A stretch of 64,000 nucleotides of DNA. It comes from Acetobacterium sp965140355. GTDB lineage: Bacteria; Bacillota; Clostridia; Eubacteriales; Eubacteriaceae. The position numbers and the translations under genes were made by a program. The stretch's first letter is position 1, and every line of letters begins with the position of its first letter. The stretch is taken from the NCBI GenBank assembly GCA_965140355.1, contig OZ223194.1, positions 186,001 through 250,000 of the forward strand, in the 5' to 3' direction. Positions 25,852 through 35,500 of the stretch are shown here, piece by piece. A model generated the notes under the pieces. That model saw only the letters and a program-made list of their open reading frames with translations. It searched no databases and was not told the DNA's origin.

Positions 25852-26127
25852 TTATAGACTTGGTAAAATTTTCTCCACATCACCGTGTGGTCTTGGGATT
25901 ACGTGTACTGAAACAACTTGTCCAACTTTGTCAGCTGCTGCAGCACCTGCATCAACTGCAGCTTTAACTGCTCCAACATCACCACGAACCATTACAGTTA
26001 CTAATCCAGAACCGATTTTTTCATAACCCATCAATGATACATTTGCTGATTTAACCATTGCATCGGCTGCTTCAATAGCGGCAACTAGACCTTTAGTTTC
26101 AATCATACCTAAAGCTTCGTTTGTCAT
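25852..26127 (-). CDS. pduA: Microcompartment hexameric shell protein PduA/PduJ
   Basis: A 91-residue BMC-domain protein. The pore loop GYEKIGSG puts Ser40 where Salmonella PduA has its pore serine; KSANVSLMGYEKIGSGLVTV is nearly the canonical sequence. Hexamers tile the shell and the pore admits propanediol. AAGGAGG lies eight bases before the ATG. It is the first gene of the 18-gene operon. The choice of PduA over PduJ rests on its position only. Confidence 0.93.
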   Translation of the reverse strand: MTNEALGMIETKGLVAAIEAADAMVKSANVSLMGYEKIGSGLVTVMVRGDVGAVKAAVDAGAAAADKVGQVVSVHVIPRPHGDVEKILPSL

Positions 26128-26420
26128 AAGCTCTATCCTCCTTAATTACAAGATTTTATTACTGAACTACCTATATTTTAATTCATCGGTTATGGTAATT
26201 ACTTGTGCTATTCTTATAAAATTATTGTATATTTTTTTTAATACCCCTAAAAACCTTTTATTCACACTGTTTTTTGTATCGGCGCTGAAAATCATAGTGC
26301 AATATTTTGTCTAGTACCGATACTTTACCGTTAATGCTTCTTATTCTGGCACATAAAAAGAACAGGTTAACCCTAAGGTTTTCCTGTTCTTTTTTTATCA
26401 TTATTTTTTTCATTTTTATA
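26128..26420. promoter_or_regulatory. Control region of the pdu operon
   Basis: A 293-bp gene-free stretch before pduA. It holds the terminator of the regulator operon (26355-26396) and a spaced inverted repeat GTATCGG/CCGATAC (26276-26282 and 26317-26323) about 150-195 bp upstream of pduA. The part nearest pduA is A/T-rich with a weak -10-like TACAAT but no good -35, as expected for a promoter needing an AraC-type activator. No cobalamin riboswitch features were recognised. Confidence 0.5.
26355..26396 (-). terminator. Terminator of the pocR-type two-component operon
   Basis: A hairpin with stem AAGAACAGG and its complement, extended inward by AACC/GGTT, with a run of T on both sides. It follows the response-regulator gene by 24 bp and separates it from the pdu promoter region, so the pdu operon needs its own promoter. 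Confidence 0.85.
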
Positions 26421-27536
26421 TTAAGAAACTTCGCGCTGTTTTTCCCGATATTTTTCATCATTGGCGTGGTTGTTTCGTGATTGTTCTGCTTCTAACGCAA
26501 GACCGCGGCGCTCTTTTCGATATTCTGTTGGAGTCATCCCGGTACTCTTTTTAAATACCTTGCTGAAATAATTAGGTTCGTGATAAGAAAGGTCTAAGGC
26601 AATATTTATAATTGGTACGTCGGTATTCGCCAACATATCTTTCGCTATTTCAATTTTACGTTCAGTTAAATAAGTCACAAAATTTACACCGGTTTCCTTT
26701 TTGAAAATCTTACTCAAATAGTATGAACTCATATTTGCATATTCACCAACCTGATCGAGTGAAATATCCTTATAACAGTTCCGATCAATGTAATTAAGAA
26801 TGTCCTCGATATTATTTTTTCGTGTTTCTTTATTGTCAAGCATCCGATCAAAAACCTTGTCAATTGTTTTCATAATCTCGATTTTTAAATCATAGCGATT
26901 TTTATAACCATTAACAAATTGCATGTTGGTATGAGAACATAAAGGACTATTTAACTCATAACCACACATATCCTGAGTTACAATATTTAGTTCTTCCATG
27001 AAATGTCTGATTTCCGCTTGGACTGACATGATATCGAATGTGTGATAATCATAAATCATATCTAGATAACTAATCAAGGCCGCTCTGGCGTCACTGTATT
27101 TTTTCTGGATAATTGCAAAAATTACCTCATTCATTTTTTCATCAAACCGTTCTTTGGCATTATTCTTTAATGAAGCAATGCTTTGGTTGATTGAATCCAT
27201 TAGTTGTTGAGGTCTAATTGGTTTCAAAAGAAAATCATCGACTCGCGCTTTAATCGCCTGATGAGCAAAATCGAATTCATTAAATGCGGTAATTAAAATG
27301 ACCTTTTTCTCATGATCTTCTTTTTTTACCATTTTTAGAACATCAATCCCATTAATCTCTGGAATATTAATATCCAAAAGAATGATATCCGGATTCAGTC
27401 GACGAATTTCCTCAATCGCTACTAAACCAGAAGATGCTTCACCCACAACTTCGATATTTTCGCCATGTTGGTTCAAAATCAGTTTAATCGCCTCAATTTC
27501 TAAATGCTCGTCTTCAACAATAAACAATTTATACAT
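26421..27536 (-). CDS. Response regulator with AraC-type DNA-binding domain
   Basis: A 371-residue regulator. The receiver domain (1-120) begins YKLFIVEDEHLEIEAIKLIL, the phosphorylated Asp lies in DIILLDINIPEINGIDVL, and the switch Lys is in DDFLLKPIRPQQL. A helical linker follows (about 125-250). Two AraC helix-turn-helix motifs lie at 260-360 (VGEYANMSSYYLSKIFKKET and DLSYHEPNYFSKVFKKSTGM). It is translated right after the kinase gene. Position just upstream of the pdu operon makes it the likely activator of that operon. Confidence 0.9.
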   Translation of the reverse strand: MYKLFIVEDEHLEIEAIKLILNQHGENIEVVGEASSGLVAIEEIRRLNPDIILLDINIPEINGIDVLKMVKKEDHEKKVILITAFNEFDFAHQAIKARVDDFLLKPIRPQQLMDSINQSIASLKNNAKERFDEKMNEVIFAIIQKKYSDARAALISYLDMIYDYHTFDIMSVQAEIRHFMEELNIVTQDMCGYELNSPLCSHTNMQFVNGYKNRYDLKIEIMKTIDKVFDRMLDNKETRKNNIEDILNYIDRNCYKDISLDQVGEYANMSSYYLSKIFKKETGVNFVTYLTERKIEIAKDMLANTDVPIINIALDLSYHEPNYFSKVFKKSTGMTPTEYRKERRGLALEAEQSRNNHANDEKYREKQREVS

Positions 27537-27538
27537 GA

Positions 27539-28792
27539 TTATAATCCCCTCCCGGCTAGAGATTTACGCGGTATCTTAATAGTTATTTCCGTACCATTTT
27601 CTAGTTCGCTTTTTATTTCAACCCCATAATCAACGCCGTAATAATACATAAGCCGCTTATTTGCGTTATTTATTCCAATTCCCGTATTTTTTTCCCGTCC
27701 ATCCGCTTCATAAGTACCATCTAATATTTTATGGATACGATCATTAGGAATCCCTTTACCATCATCGGCAATTTTCAATATCACTATCTCTTTTAAAATC
27801 TCCGCAGTTATTCTGACTTCACCACCTTTTGCATTTGGTTCAATGGCATGAATAATCGCATTTTCAACAAAAGGCTGGACCGTCATAAATGGACATAATA
27901 TATCTTCAGCCATTTCGTCCACTTCCACCAAATAGTTTAGGCGATTGCCTAACCGCATTTTTTGGATCGATAGATAATTTTGCACATGTTCCATTTCTTC
28001 TTTTAACGTAACCACATTATTTTTTTCTTTTTTTAATGTATACCGCATCATATCCGAAAACGCATAAATCATTTCCTGGGTTTTATCGGCCCCTTCTAAA
28101 AGTGCCAAACGCCCAATCGTATTTAACACATTAAACAAAAAATGCGGATTAATTTGTGCTTGAAGGGCCTTTAAGTCAGCTTCTTTAAGTGATGCTTCAA
28201 CTTCACTTCGCAGTTTAACTTCTTCCATCAATTCAAGATTTTTATTATGCAATTCTTCTTGAATAATGTGAATCATCTGTTTTTCAACGAGATAATTGGC
28301 AATAGTGTATAAAAGATCCGCTGCGGCTCGTACTTGGGTCAATGTTGTCTTCAGCGTTTTATTATACAACTCTTTGATTTCAGGGTTTTTAGAAAAATCA
28401 ATCAGCTCGTGGCTTGTTCCAAAAGGTAAGCGCTTCATTTCTGCTTCATCGATTTTTACCTGGCCCGCCATAATAGCACCCAAATAATTACCTTTGACCA
28501 TGATTGGAACCGCAAGGTCAACCAATCCTCCATGACAAATGTAAATCGATGGTTTCCCGGATCTTGCTGACTCAATCCCACCATGGGCATCTGATTGATA
28601 ACAGCATTCCCGATTGTTACCATCTTTTCTGACACAATTACAATATTCAGAAAAATTACTGTACTCAGTGATTGGATTACCTTTGTAATCAACCGTAACT
28701 GCTGCAAGTCCGGTGGCATCTGAAAAAGAATCCTGTATTCTTTGTAGCACCTCGACGTCAATAATGTCAGTAATCTTTAATAAGACTCTCAT
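27539..28792 (-). CDS. PocR-domain sensor histidine kinase (LytS/YesM type)
   Basis: A 417-residue kinase. Residues 1-165 form a PocR sensory domain: DVEVLQRIQDSFSDATGLAA, then the cysteine cluster CNCVRKDGNNRECC and YICHGGLVDLAVPI. The kinase half has the phospho-His motif INPHFLFNVLNTIG and the ATP-binding N-box and G-box (FVENAIIHAIEP, GIGINNANKRL). No membrane helix is seen, so it should sense a cytoplasmic ligand; PocR itself responds to propanediol in Salmonella. AAAGGGG precedes the ATG. Confidence 0.9.
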   Translation of the reverse strand: MRVLLKITDIIDVEVLQRIQDSFSDATGLAAVTVDYKGNPITEYSNFSEYCNCVRKDGNNRECCYQSDAHGGIESARSGKPSIYICHGGLVDLAVPIMVKGNYLGAIMAGQVKIDEAEMKRLPFGTSHELIDFSKNPEIKELYNKTLKTTLTQVRAAADLLYTIANYLVEKQMIHIIQEELHNKNLELMEEVKLRSEVEASLKEADLKALQAQINPHFLFNVLNTIGRLALLEGADKTQEMIYAFSDMMRYTLKKEKNNVVTLKEEMEHVQNYLSIQKMRLGNRLNYLVEVDEMAEDILCPFMTVQPFVENAIIHAIEPNAKGGEVRITAEILKEIVILKIADDGKGIPNDRIHKILDGTYEADGREKNTGIGINNANKRLMYYYGVDYGVEIKSELENGTEITIKIPRKSLAGRGL

Positions 28793-29134
28793 AAAACAAC
28801 CCCTTTAGACAATAATCCCATAATTCTTATTTCAAAATCGTTTACCATTGAAAATATTATAACACAAACAGGGATTTTTTAACATTTTTTTTGACATTTT
28901 AGACTATTTTGCTGTGTATCAGTATTATATTGCTTCGTTTTTTGGAATATATACATATTTTCGATAAAGCAGATATTTTCTTGACACCCCTTAATTAAAC
29001 ATTTCCGTATTTTATAGGTTGCAAGCAATATCCCTGTTTTTTCTTAAATAACGCCTTTCAAACAGTATTTTTCCATTCAAAACATTGTTTATCTATCAAA
29101 AATATAATTTTTTCTGATTTTTTTCAAAAAAAAC
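28793..29134. other. Gene-free stretch between the kinase gene and the tRNA promoter
   Basis: A 342-bp, very A/T-rich stretch. A -10-like TATAAT for the minus-strand kinase gene lies at 28856-28861, about 64 bp before its ATG, with only a weak -35 (TGTTAA). I see no open frame, repeat or riboswitch in the rest. Confidence 0.5.
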
Positions 29135-29163
29135 TTGCAAAAAAAATGCCATTCTATTATACT
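29135..29163 (+). promoter_or_regulatory. Promoter of tRNA-Ala
   Basis: TTGCAA, a 17-bp spacer and TATACT form a good sigma-A promoter. The -10 box ends 27 bp before the first base of the tRNA. Confidence 0.75.
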
Positions 29164-29190
29164 AATTGAGTATCCAAAAGTTGTAATTAT

Positions 29191-29266
29191 GGGGGTGTGG
29201 CGAAGTTGGGATCGCGTCTGACTGGCAGTCAGAAGGCCAGGGGTTCGAGTCCCCTCATCTCCACCA
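29191..29266 (+). tRNA. tRNA-Ala (anticodon GGC)
   Basis: A 76-base cloverleaf with encoded CCA. The acceptor stem GGGGGTG pairs with CATCTCC and contains the G3-U70 wobble pair that identifies alanine tRNAs; the discriminator is A. The anticodon stem TCTGA/TCAGA holds the loop CTGGCAG with anticodon GGC, reading GCC and GCU. The T arm is GGGG-TTCGAGT-CCCC. A stand-alone gene, not in an rRNA operon. Confidence 0.95.
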
Positions 29267-29281
29267 TTTAAGAAACGTATA

Positions 29282-29308
29282 AGAGAGCCGTTGAGGTTCT
29301 CTTTTTTT
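29282..29308 (+). terminator. Terminator of tRNA-Ala
   Basis: Stem AGAGAGCC/GGTTCTCT with one G-U pair and a 5-base loop, followed by a T run. It starts 16 bases after the tRNA. Confidence 0.85.
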
Positions 29309-29574
29309 ATGCAAGCTCTCAAAATAAAATAGAAAAACCCCTGCCTTGAGGACAAAAGGTTTTGAGGTCGCCTTCACAGTGATGATCTTATCATCGAAAT
29401 CAATGCCCAGATTACGAACTAGTGCTTGCAAAAAATTGTATTGCTTGATCTTCCATCTTTTTCAACTCCCCTCACTTAAAGATTATACTTTCCCCGTAAG
29501 TTCTCAATAAGACACGTACATTAAAAAGAAGCGGCGTTCCCCTCTTCCAACTTAATGTCTTGTCGATTAGAAGC

Positions 29575-29753
29575 CTAGGGAATTGGCTCTTTCTTATCTT
29601 CCTTATAGGACAAAACAAGGCCTAACGCCTCAAAGGCCATTTCATAAGATTGATCTATGGTATCTCCACCGATGTTGCAGCCGGGAAGGTCTGGAAAGAA
29701 TACCGAAAAACCGCTATCCTCTTCAGGAATAAAACCGCTGGATAAAATAATTT
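29575..29753 (-). pseudogene. Decayed HicB-family antitoxin fragment
   Basis: From the ATG at 29753 the sequence needs two frame corrections within the first 40 bases: one lost base in an A run and one in a T run. The restored protein reads like a HicB N-terminus (YPAVF, then IPEEDSGFSVFFPDLPGCN and YEMAFEALGLVL). It ends after about 55 codons at a stop near 29575, roughly half the family length. No hicA toxin gene is recognisable beside it, so the pair is not functional. HicB antitoxins neutralise an mRNA-cutting toxin. Confidence 0.75.
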
Positions 29754-30045
29754 TTCATGTGACTGCTCCTCTTCTAAGGATTTATATTAGTCTCGGGCTA
29801 TTTCAGCCCGGTTCTCAAATATTATAACAAAATCATTTGTGATTGATATGTTTATAAATGGCTTTACCGCATTAATTATAAATCAATACTTTGGCGGCTA
29901 TCGGGCAACTGTTTTATCCCAATTAAAACGCACCACTCAAAACTGTTTCATAAAAAAGTTTATCTCAATATCTTTTATATAAACTAGCCTTGTTTTCTGT
30001 TACAATTAATAATTATCATGAATATTACTAATATAAAGGTGCTCT
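29754..30045. other. Gene-free stretch before the diguanylate cyclase
   Basis: About 290 bp without a supported gene. Its end is the leader of the cyclase gene: a weak TTGTTT/TATCAT promoter-like pair near 29991-30020 and AAAGGTG before the ATG. The stretch 29310-29574 on the other side of the hicB relic also has no intact gene; short coding-like fragments there could not be assigned. Confidence 0.4.
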
Positions 30046-31206
30046 ATGAAAAGATTACGTGCATTGATTTGCGCCCTCAATCCTTATGCTGCTTATCACG
30101 AAGAAGATGCCTCAACATTTAGAAAAACACTGCTGTGTGAAAATATTAGACGTTTGAAAATAATTGGCATCATTGGTATTACAATCAATTTTCTATTATT
30201 AGCTCTCTATTTTTTAGAAGATGGTATTCCCGGCTTGACGACTTATGAAGCTTATATACGAATTATCTGGAACATCTCCGGTCTTATTTATATTTTCGGA
30301 GTTGGCAAACCGCAATCGCCGAATGAAGTAACCAAGAGGCAATTCTTCTTTTTTTATATTGCCGTCGCTTTATGCCCGCTTTATTCAAGTCTGATTATTA
30401 CTGTTTTATCAGTTGACCAAAGTTCAACTTTTATCTATATCATTAACGTTTTACTGATTGGAAGTTTTTTATATTTATCCTTTGGTGCCATGCTCGCAAT
30501 TATTACGCCAAGCTTTTTAATCCTTTTTCATGCCATCCTGTTTTTGCCGAATTCGGTATTCTCGGCACAGGGAAACCTCGCCAATGCGATCGCAAGTACA
30601 ATCTTTGCGGTTATTATCGCTCAAACACTTCTTGTATCCAAACTCAATCAGCTCGCTAACATGCAAACAATTGTTGCGCAAAAAAAAGAATTGGAATACC
30701 TCATCGATCTGGATGGTTTAACCCGTATTCCCAATCGCCGAAAACTCGAAAGCTACTTTTTGTATCATTTAGAAACGCCATTTGCTTTGCTCATGATCGA
30801 CATTGACAATTTCAAAGACTATAATGACACCTACGGACATTTAGCCGGCGATCTATGTCTTTTTAAGGTTGCGCAAAGTCTTTTTCATTATCCGATTGAT
30901 GGATTGACTGCCCGGTACGGCGGTGAAGAATTTGTCATGATTATTAAACATCAAAATCCCCATAATATTAAATCCATAATCGAAAATATTCGGCATTCCA
31001 TCGAATTATTACAGATTCCCCATAAAGCTTCATCTTTTGGAATTGTTACCATCAGTATTGGCTATGTCGTTTACAACGCCGATGGTATTCATCCGCTCAA
31101 CGAAAATGCCCCCTTTTTAGATCTTGATTCGTTTATTTCAAAAGCAGATCAAGCTTTGTATGCAGCTAAAAATAACGGTCGAAATCAGATAATTGAGTTT
31201 AAATAG
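30046..31206 (+). CDS. Membrane-bound diguanylate cyclase (GGDEF)
   Basis: A 386-residue protein. About six membrane helices occupy residues 38-205 (for example IIGIIGITINFLLLALYFL), with no recognised sensory fold. The GGDEF domain follows: LDGLTRIPNRRKLESYF, MIDIDNFKDYNDTYGHLAGD and the active site ARYGGEEF, all residues needed to make cyclic di-GMP from GTP. The product-inhibition site (RxxD five residues before the motif) is absent; YPID is there instead, so feedback inhibition is not expected. It stands alone on the plus strand. Output partners are not adjacent, but the type IV pilus operon in this window is a plausible c-di-GMP-controlled system. Confidence 0.92.
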   Translation: MKRLRALICALNPYAAYHEEDASTFRKTLLCENIRRLKIIGIIGITINFLLLALYFLEDGIPGLTTYEAYIRIIWNISGLIYIFGVGKPQSPNEVTKRQFFFFYIAVALCPLYSSLIITVLSVDQSSTFIYIINVLLIGSFLYLSFGAMLAIITPSFLILFHAILFLPNSVFSAQGNLANAIASTIFAVIIAQTLLVSKLNQLANMQTIVAQKKELEYLIDLDGLTRIPNRRKLESYFLYHLETPFALLMIDIDNFKDYNDTYGHLAGDLCLFKVAQSLFHYPIDGLTARYGGEEFVMIIKHQNPHNIKSIIENIRHSIELLQIPHKASSFGIVTISIGYVVYNADGIHPLNENAPFLDLDSFISKADQALYAAKNNGRNQIIEFK

Positions 31207-31328
31207 CCACATCATACTGCTATAACAACTATTTATCAAATAAAGTCAATAAAAAAAGATGACCCCCATTAGGGGCGTTCACATAGAGATTTATGAATAA
31301 CTTGTTTGACAGCTTCAAGCGGGCTAAA

Positions 31329-31377
31329 AAAAGACCAGCCGTGTTCAAGCGTAATTGCTTGGCACGACTGGTCTTTT
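31329..31377. terminator. Strong bidirectional terminator
   Basis: About 21 paired bases: AAAAGACCAGCCGTG with its complement, continued by TCAAGC/GCTTGG, around a 6-base loop with one bulge. A/T runs flank both sides. It lies between the convergent diguanylate cyclase and the AAA-associated genes. A smaller CCCC/GGGG hairpin near 31262-31275 precedes it. Confidence 0.8.
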
Positions 31378-31487
31378 CTTTCTATCTCAAATACAGTTAT
31401 CGTTTTAGAATTCTATAACGATATCTGAATAATGTTTACTGGTAAAACATCTTCAAACCTGCTAGATTCGCTTTGGTCTGGTTTACA

Positions 31488-32138
31488 CTACTCTTTTATC
31501 AACGTATAAGTATTAAACTCTCCTTCTGGAGCAGAATTATAATAGTTCGTGCCATTTAAATCGTATCTGACTGCGTAAGTGATTCCGCCGCCACCGTCTC
31601 TGATCCCTTTTATTTGAACTTCTCCAACTGCAGGTACGATAATCTCCACAGGTTTATGCTTAATCATAAATACCTCGGATACAGGGGCCCCGTTGATCAA
31701 AACCTGAACGTAATCTCCATCTTCTGCAGCGTAGTCCCAAACCCAAATTTTTGTATCATTGTTTTCATATTTATGGGTTATGGTGTAATCCTGTTGACCG
31801 ATATTCTCATCTTTGGAGAGTAAAACTGTTCCTGCAGGTAATGATGTTGATATCTTTTTTTCAAGCGCGTTTTTAGCCGCTTCGGTTGCATTTACAGAGG
31901 TTGATGGCGTGAAAAAAATAAGCGTTACTAATCCCAGTGCTAAACATATCCCGCCAAATACTTTTAGTGGCTTATCTTTTTTCTTAACGCTTTGCTTTTG
32001 AATAACCGGTCCCTCCGAGTCAAAGTTTGATTGATTTTGTGGTTCCTGCTCATTATTTACCTTTGTTGTGTCAAAAGTAGACGTATTGCTACTTTTGTTC
32101 ATCGCATTCTGAATGATTTTTTTGAGATTATTCACCAT
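31488..32138 (-). CDS. Membrane-anchored protein with extracellular beta-rich domain, AAA unit
   Basis: A 216-residue protein I do not recognise. Residues 1-55 are polar and disordered-looking with a short N-terminal helix (VNNLKKIIQNAMNKSS). One membrane helix follows (FGGICLALGLVTLIFFTPS), then an outside domain of about 135 residues with a well-ordered pattern (KIWVWDYAAEDGDYVQVLIN, then KPVEIIVPAVGEVQIKGIRD and GGGGITYAVRYDLN), probably an Ig-like or jelly-roll fold. The ATG at 32138 has GGAGGTGA before it and overlaps the end of the upstream membrane-protein gene, so the two are translationally coupled. Confidence 0.75.
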   Translation of the reverse strand: MVNNLKKIIQNAMNKSSNTSTFDTTKVNNEQEPQNQSNFDSEGPVIQKQSVKKKDKPLKVFGGICLALGLVTLIFFTPSTSVNATEAAKNALEKKISTSLPAGTVLLSKDENIGQQDYTITHKYENNDTKIWVWDYAAEDGDYVQVLINGAPVSEVFMIKHKPVEIIVPAVGEVQIKGIRDGGGGITYAVRYDLNGTNYYNSAPEGEFNTYTLIKE

Positions 32139-32589
32139 CAGTATCACCTCCAATATATTGGACTTGCTTTTTACTGAAATAGATACACATTAGAGCTCTG
32201 CACACAATTATTTGACAGATCATTATGATAAAGAACAGGTTATGCCGTAATGGGCTTTGAACTTCATAACCATAATTCAGCAGCATAGTAGCTATACTCA
32301 TTATAACGACATTCGGGTACAATATTTTCACAAAAGGAAAAATCCAGGGTAATTTGTAATACATTTTCCTGAACGCCGGGATTAGTAGGGATAATCCTAT
32401 GAATAATCCAAATACCCCGATAAAAGCAGGCCCGATATTTGACGTTGAAAATCCGGATTTAAGAATTGTATTTATATCAGAAAATAGACCTATTGGTGCA
32501 AAAATAAGCATTATTAACATCCACCACATTACCGCTAAAAAATAGATAGCAGCAGCTGTGTTACCCAGTAAATTCTTTAACTTACTCAT
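32128..32589 (-). CDS. Small polytopic membrane protein of the AAA unit
   Basis: A 153-residue protein with about four membrane helices (AIYFLAVMWWMLIMLIFAPI, FIGVFGLFIGLSLLIPAF, FVKILYPNVVIMSIATMLL and NLFFIIMICQIIVCRALMC). The family is not recognised. It begins 2 bp after the stop of the multi-AAA gene and overlaps the next gene, so the three genes form one transcript. The likely role is a membrane partner of the ATPase. Confidence 0.75.
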   Translation of the reverse strand: MSKLKNLLGNTAAAIYFLAVMWWMLIMLIFAPIGLFSDINTILKSGFSTSNIGPAFIGVFGLFIGLSLLIPAFRKMYYKLPWIFPFVKILYPNVVIMSIATMLLNYGYEVQSPLRHNLFFIIMICQIIVCRALMCIYFSKKQVQYIGGDTDGE

Positions 32590-32591
32590 GA

Positions 32592-35500
32592 CTACACCTC
32601 CTCAATATCGTCAGCTTCAATTGTTGAAAGCTCATCTCGAGTTAAATCCATATCACTACTGAGGCGTAGAGCTTGTTTGTTTACGGAACGCTCAAAAACA
32701 TTCCGTACATAACGCCCATTGCCAAATGCCTTCTCTTGTAGAACTTTCTCAAATAAAGAAAATAGTTTCGCTTTAGCTCCACCACATAAAATGTATCCTT
32801 TGGATGAATAGAGGTCGCCCGCAATGATCATCAATTCTTCGGCTGAATAGTCTGGGAATTCAATTATGTTTGCAAATCTGGACTTCAGGCCTGGATTTGT
32901 TAAGAGAAAGTCATCCATGTTTTTACTGTATCCCGCGAGGATAACCACGAGACGCTCTCTGTTATCATCCATAAGTTTTACGAGGGTATCTATCGCCTCT
33001 CTACCGAAATCGTTCGCTCCACCTTGAGCGAGTGAATATGCCTCGTCAATAAACAAGACCCCGTCCATTGCTTCCGAAACCTTCTCAGTGGTTTTTAATG
33101 CCGTCTGTCCAACATATCCAGCTACAAGCCCACCCCGGTCTGTTTCGACCAGCTTATTTATCTTAATAACCCCAATATTATAGAGAACCTCCGCAACCGT
33201 CCGGGCGATCATGGTTTTTCCTGTTCCTGGATTACCTTTGAAAATCATATGTAAAGTTTGCGTATTATCAACTGGAAGCCCTATTTTCTTTCGTTCGCTC
33301 TGCATTCTGAGGCGAGCATATAGGCTCCGTACATAATTTTTTACATCAGTTAAACCAACCACCGATGAAAGTGATTTTTCAAGGTCAAATGTATTTGCGC
33401 TCGTATTACTGACCTCGATATCTTCAGGGAGTATTTCGGTAAGTCCTTCCTTCGATATCTCTTCAACAGAAGCTATCCTTGCCGATTGATTTCTCATGAT
33501 TTTCTCAATCAAATTCCTTACCATTCGCCCATTCCCTGAATTCGCTGTTGCAGTTTTATAAGCAAGAGCAACCTGATCTCGGAGAACAGTTTTTGCTTCT
33601 TCGTTAATTGTGAAGCCTTTCGCCGAAATCATCTTCAAAGCGATGGCTTGTAAATCATCGGGTTTATAATCAGGAAAATCAATAACTAAAGGGAACCGTG
33701 ATTCGAGACCGGAATTTGATTTCATAAAATCCGCCATTTCCTTCTTGTAACCTGCCAATATGACCACAATTTCACCACGGTAGTCTTCTATCAGCTTTAC
33801 CAGCGTATCAATTGCTTCTTTACCGAAGCTTCCGTTATCGCTGTTAAGTGCGTAGGCTTCATCAACAAACAGGACGCCGCCCAAAGCATTTCGGAAAACC
33901 TCTTCTGTTTTTTGGGCTGTTTGCCCAACGTATTCTGCCACAAGACCTCCCCGTTCAGTCTCTATCAAATGGCCTTTCTTTAATAAACCCATTTCCTTAA
34001 ACATGGATGCAACAACACGCGCAACCGTTGTCTTGCCGGTGCCGGGATTGCCTGTAAAAATCATATTCAGAGATTGCGTCGAGTCAACTACAATACCAGC
34101 GTTTCTTCTTTTTTCATTTGCGATAAGAAGCCGATACTGCGTTCTTACAAAGTCTTTTACATTCTCAAGGCCAATTATTGTGCCTAGCGATTTTTCTAAA
34201 TCGAACTTTTCAAAACTGTCAAACTTAAAGTCTTCATGTCGCAGCATATCAAATTCAGATTTGGGAGCATTTATAATTCGTTTTGATTGCTCGATTATTG
34301 CGCCTTCGATTACATTGCGAACCAGCCGGCCGTTGCCGCTGTCGTTTCTGCCTTTGATTTGACTCTTTTCAAAAAGGCGCAATAAGCCATCTTCACAGTC
34401 ATCAGCTATCTTATATCCCTTAGATTTCGCTGTTATATCAGCAATTTGCACCATCTCCAAGGCGGTGTAATCTTCAAAGTCAATAATATTGGGAAATCTT
34501 GACTTCAAACCGGAATTTGTTTTCAAAAAGCTTTCCATTTCGTCTTTATAACCAGCTAGGATAACGACCAAATCATCACGGTAATCTTCAATGGCTTTGA
34601 CTAAAGCGTCAATTGCCTCAAGACCGAAAACATCATTTTTATCACGACAAAGCGCGTATGCCTCGTCAATAAACAGCACCCCGCCAAGTGCAGATTGAAT
34701 AACCTCATTTGTTTGCTTTGCTGTATGCCCCAGATATTGTCCAACAAGATCTGCACGGCTCACTTCTCGTAGATGTCCTGTTGACAAGACACCAATAATT
34801 TTTAAATATTTTGCGATAATTCTCGCGATCATCGTTTTACCTGTACCGGGATTGCCAGTAAAAATCATATGCATTGAAAGAGATGCTGTTTTATGTCCCG
34901 CATCTTCTCGCATCTGCTGAACTTTCAGATTGTTCTCTAAATCAAGGACATATTCTTTCACTTTCGTAAGCCCGACTACTTCTAAAAGCTCTTTTTTTAT
35001 TTCGTCAAAGTTCGAAGTGTTTTTCTTAGGCAAGAACGGAGTTAAATCAATTGTTTTTGATTCGCCATTCTCCGTCATCGCTGCACAGATAGCGCCATTA
35101 ATGCAGTTCAAAAAAACACTGGTGTTTACATTCATAGTATTTCGGAGCTTATATTCAGATAACGCCTTGTAGATATCTTTTGTAATAAAATCCTCGACCG
35201 GCTTAAAGCCATCAACCTTCTTATATTTCGAGGCGCACAGCTTAGTAAACTCTTCAGAATAACTCAATACAACTGATAGATAGTTTTTACAGCGGATATT
35301 CAAAGCAAAAAGTATTCTTCTTGCAATCTCAGTTATTTCCGTCTCCGAATATGGTTCAAATTTAATAATATCTGCAACATTCTCCATAAATTTTGAGCCG
35401 AACAGATCGGATATTTTGTTCTCGGACAACGGTGTTACAAAAATGAAGTATTTATTGTTAGCTGAAATCTCACTTATAGAGTTTTGCATAAGTACGCCTG

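Noticed and set aside
26330..26360. TGGCAC near 26347 as a sigma-54 -24 element for a pdu promoter
   Set aside because: There is no matching -12 TTGC at the right spacing, it is on the plus strand, and the regulator is AraC-type, not an AAA+ enhancer-binding protein.
26128..26420. Cobalamin riboswitch upstream of pduA
   Set aside because: I could not find the B12 box or the conserved core in either strand.
29089..29355. An 88-codon minus-strand open frame containing GTRTPGLLTASQTRSQLRH
   Set aside because: This is the well-known false protein read antisense from a tRNA gene; it covers tRNA-Ala and its terminator.
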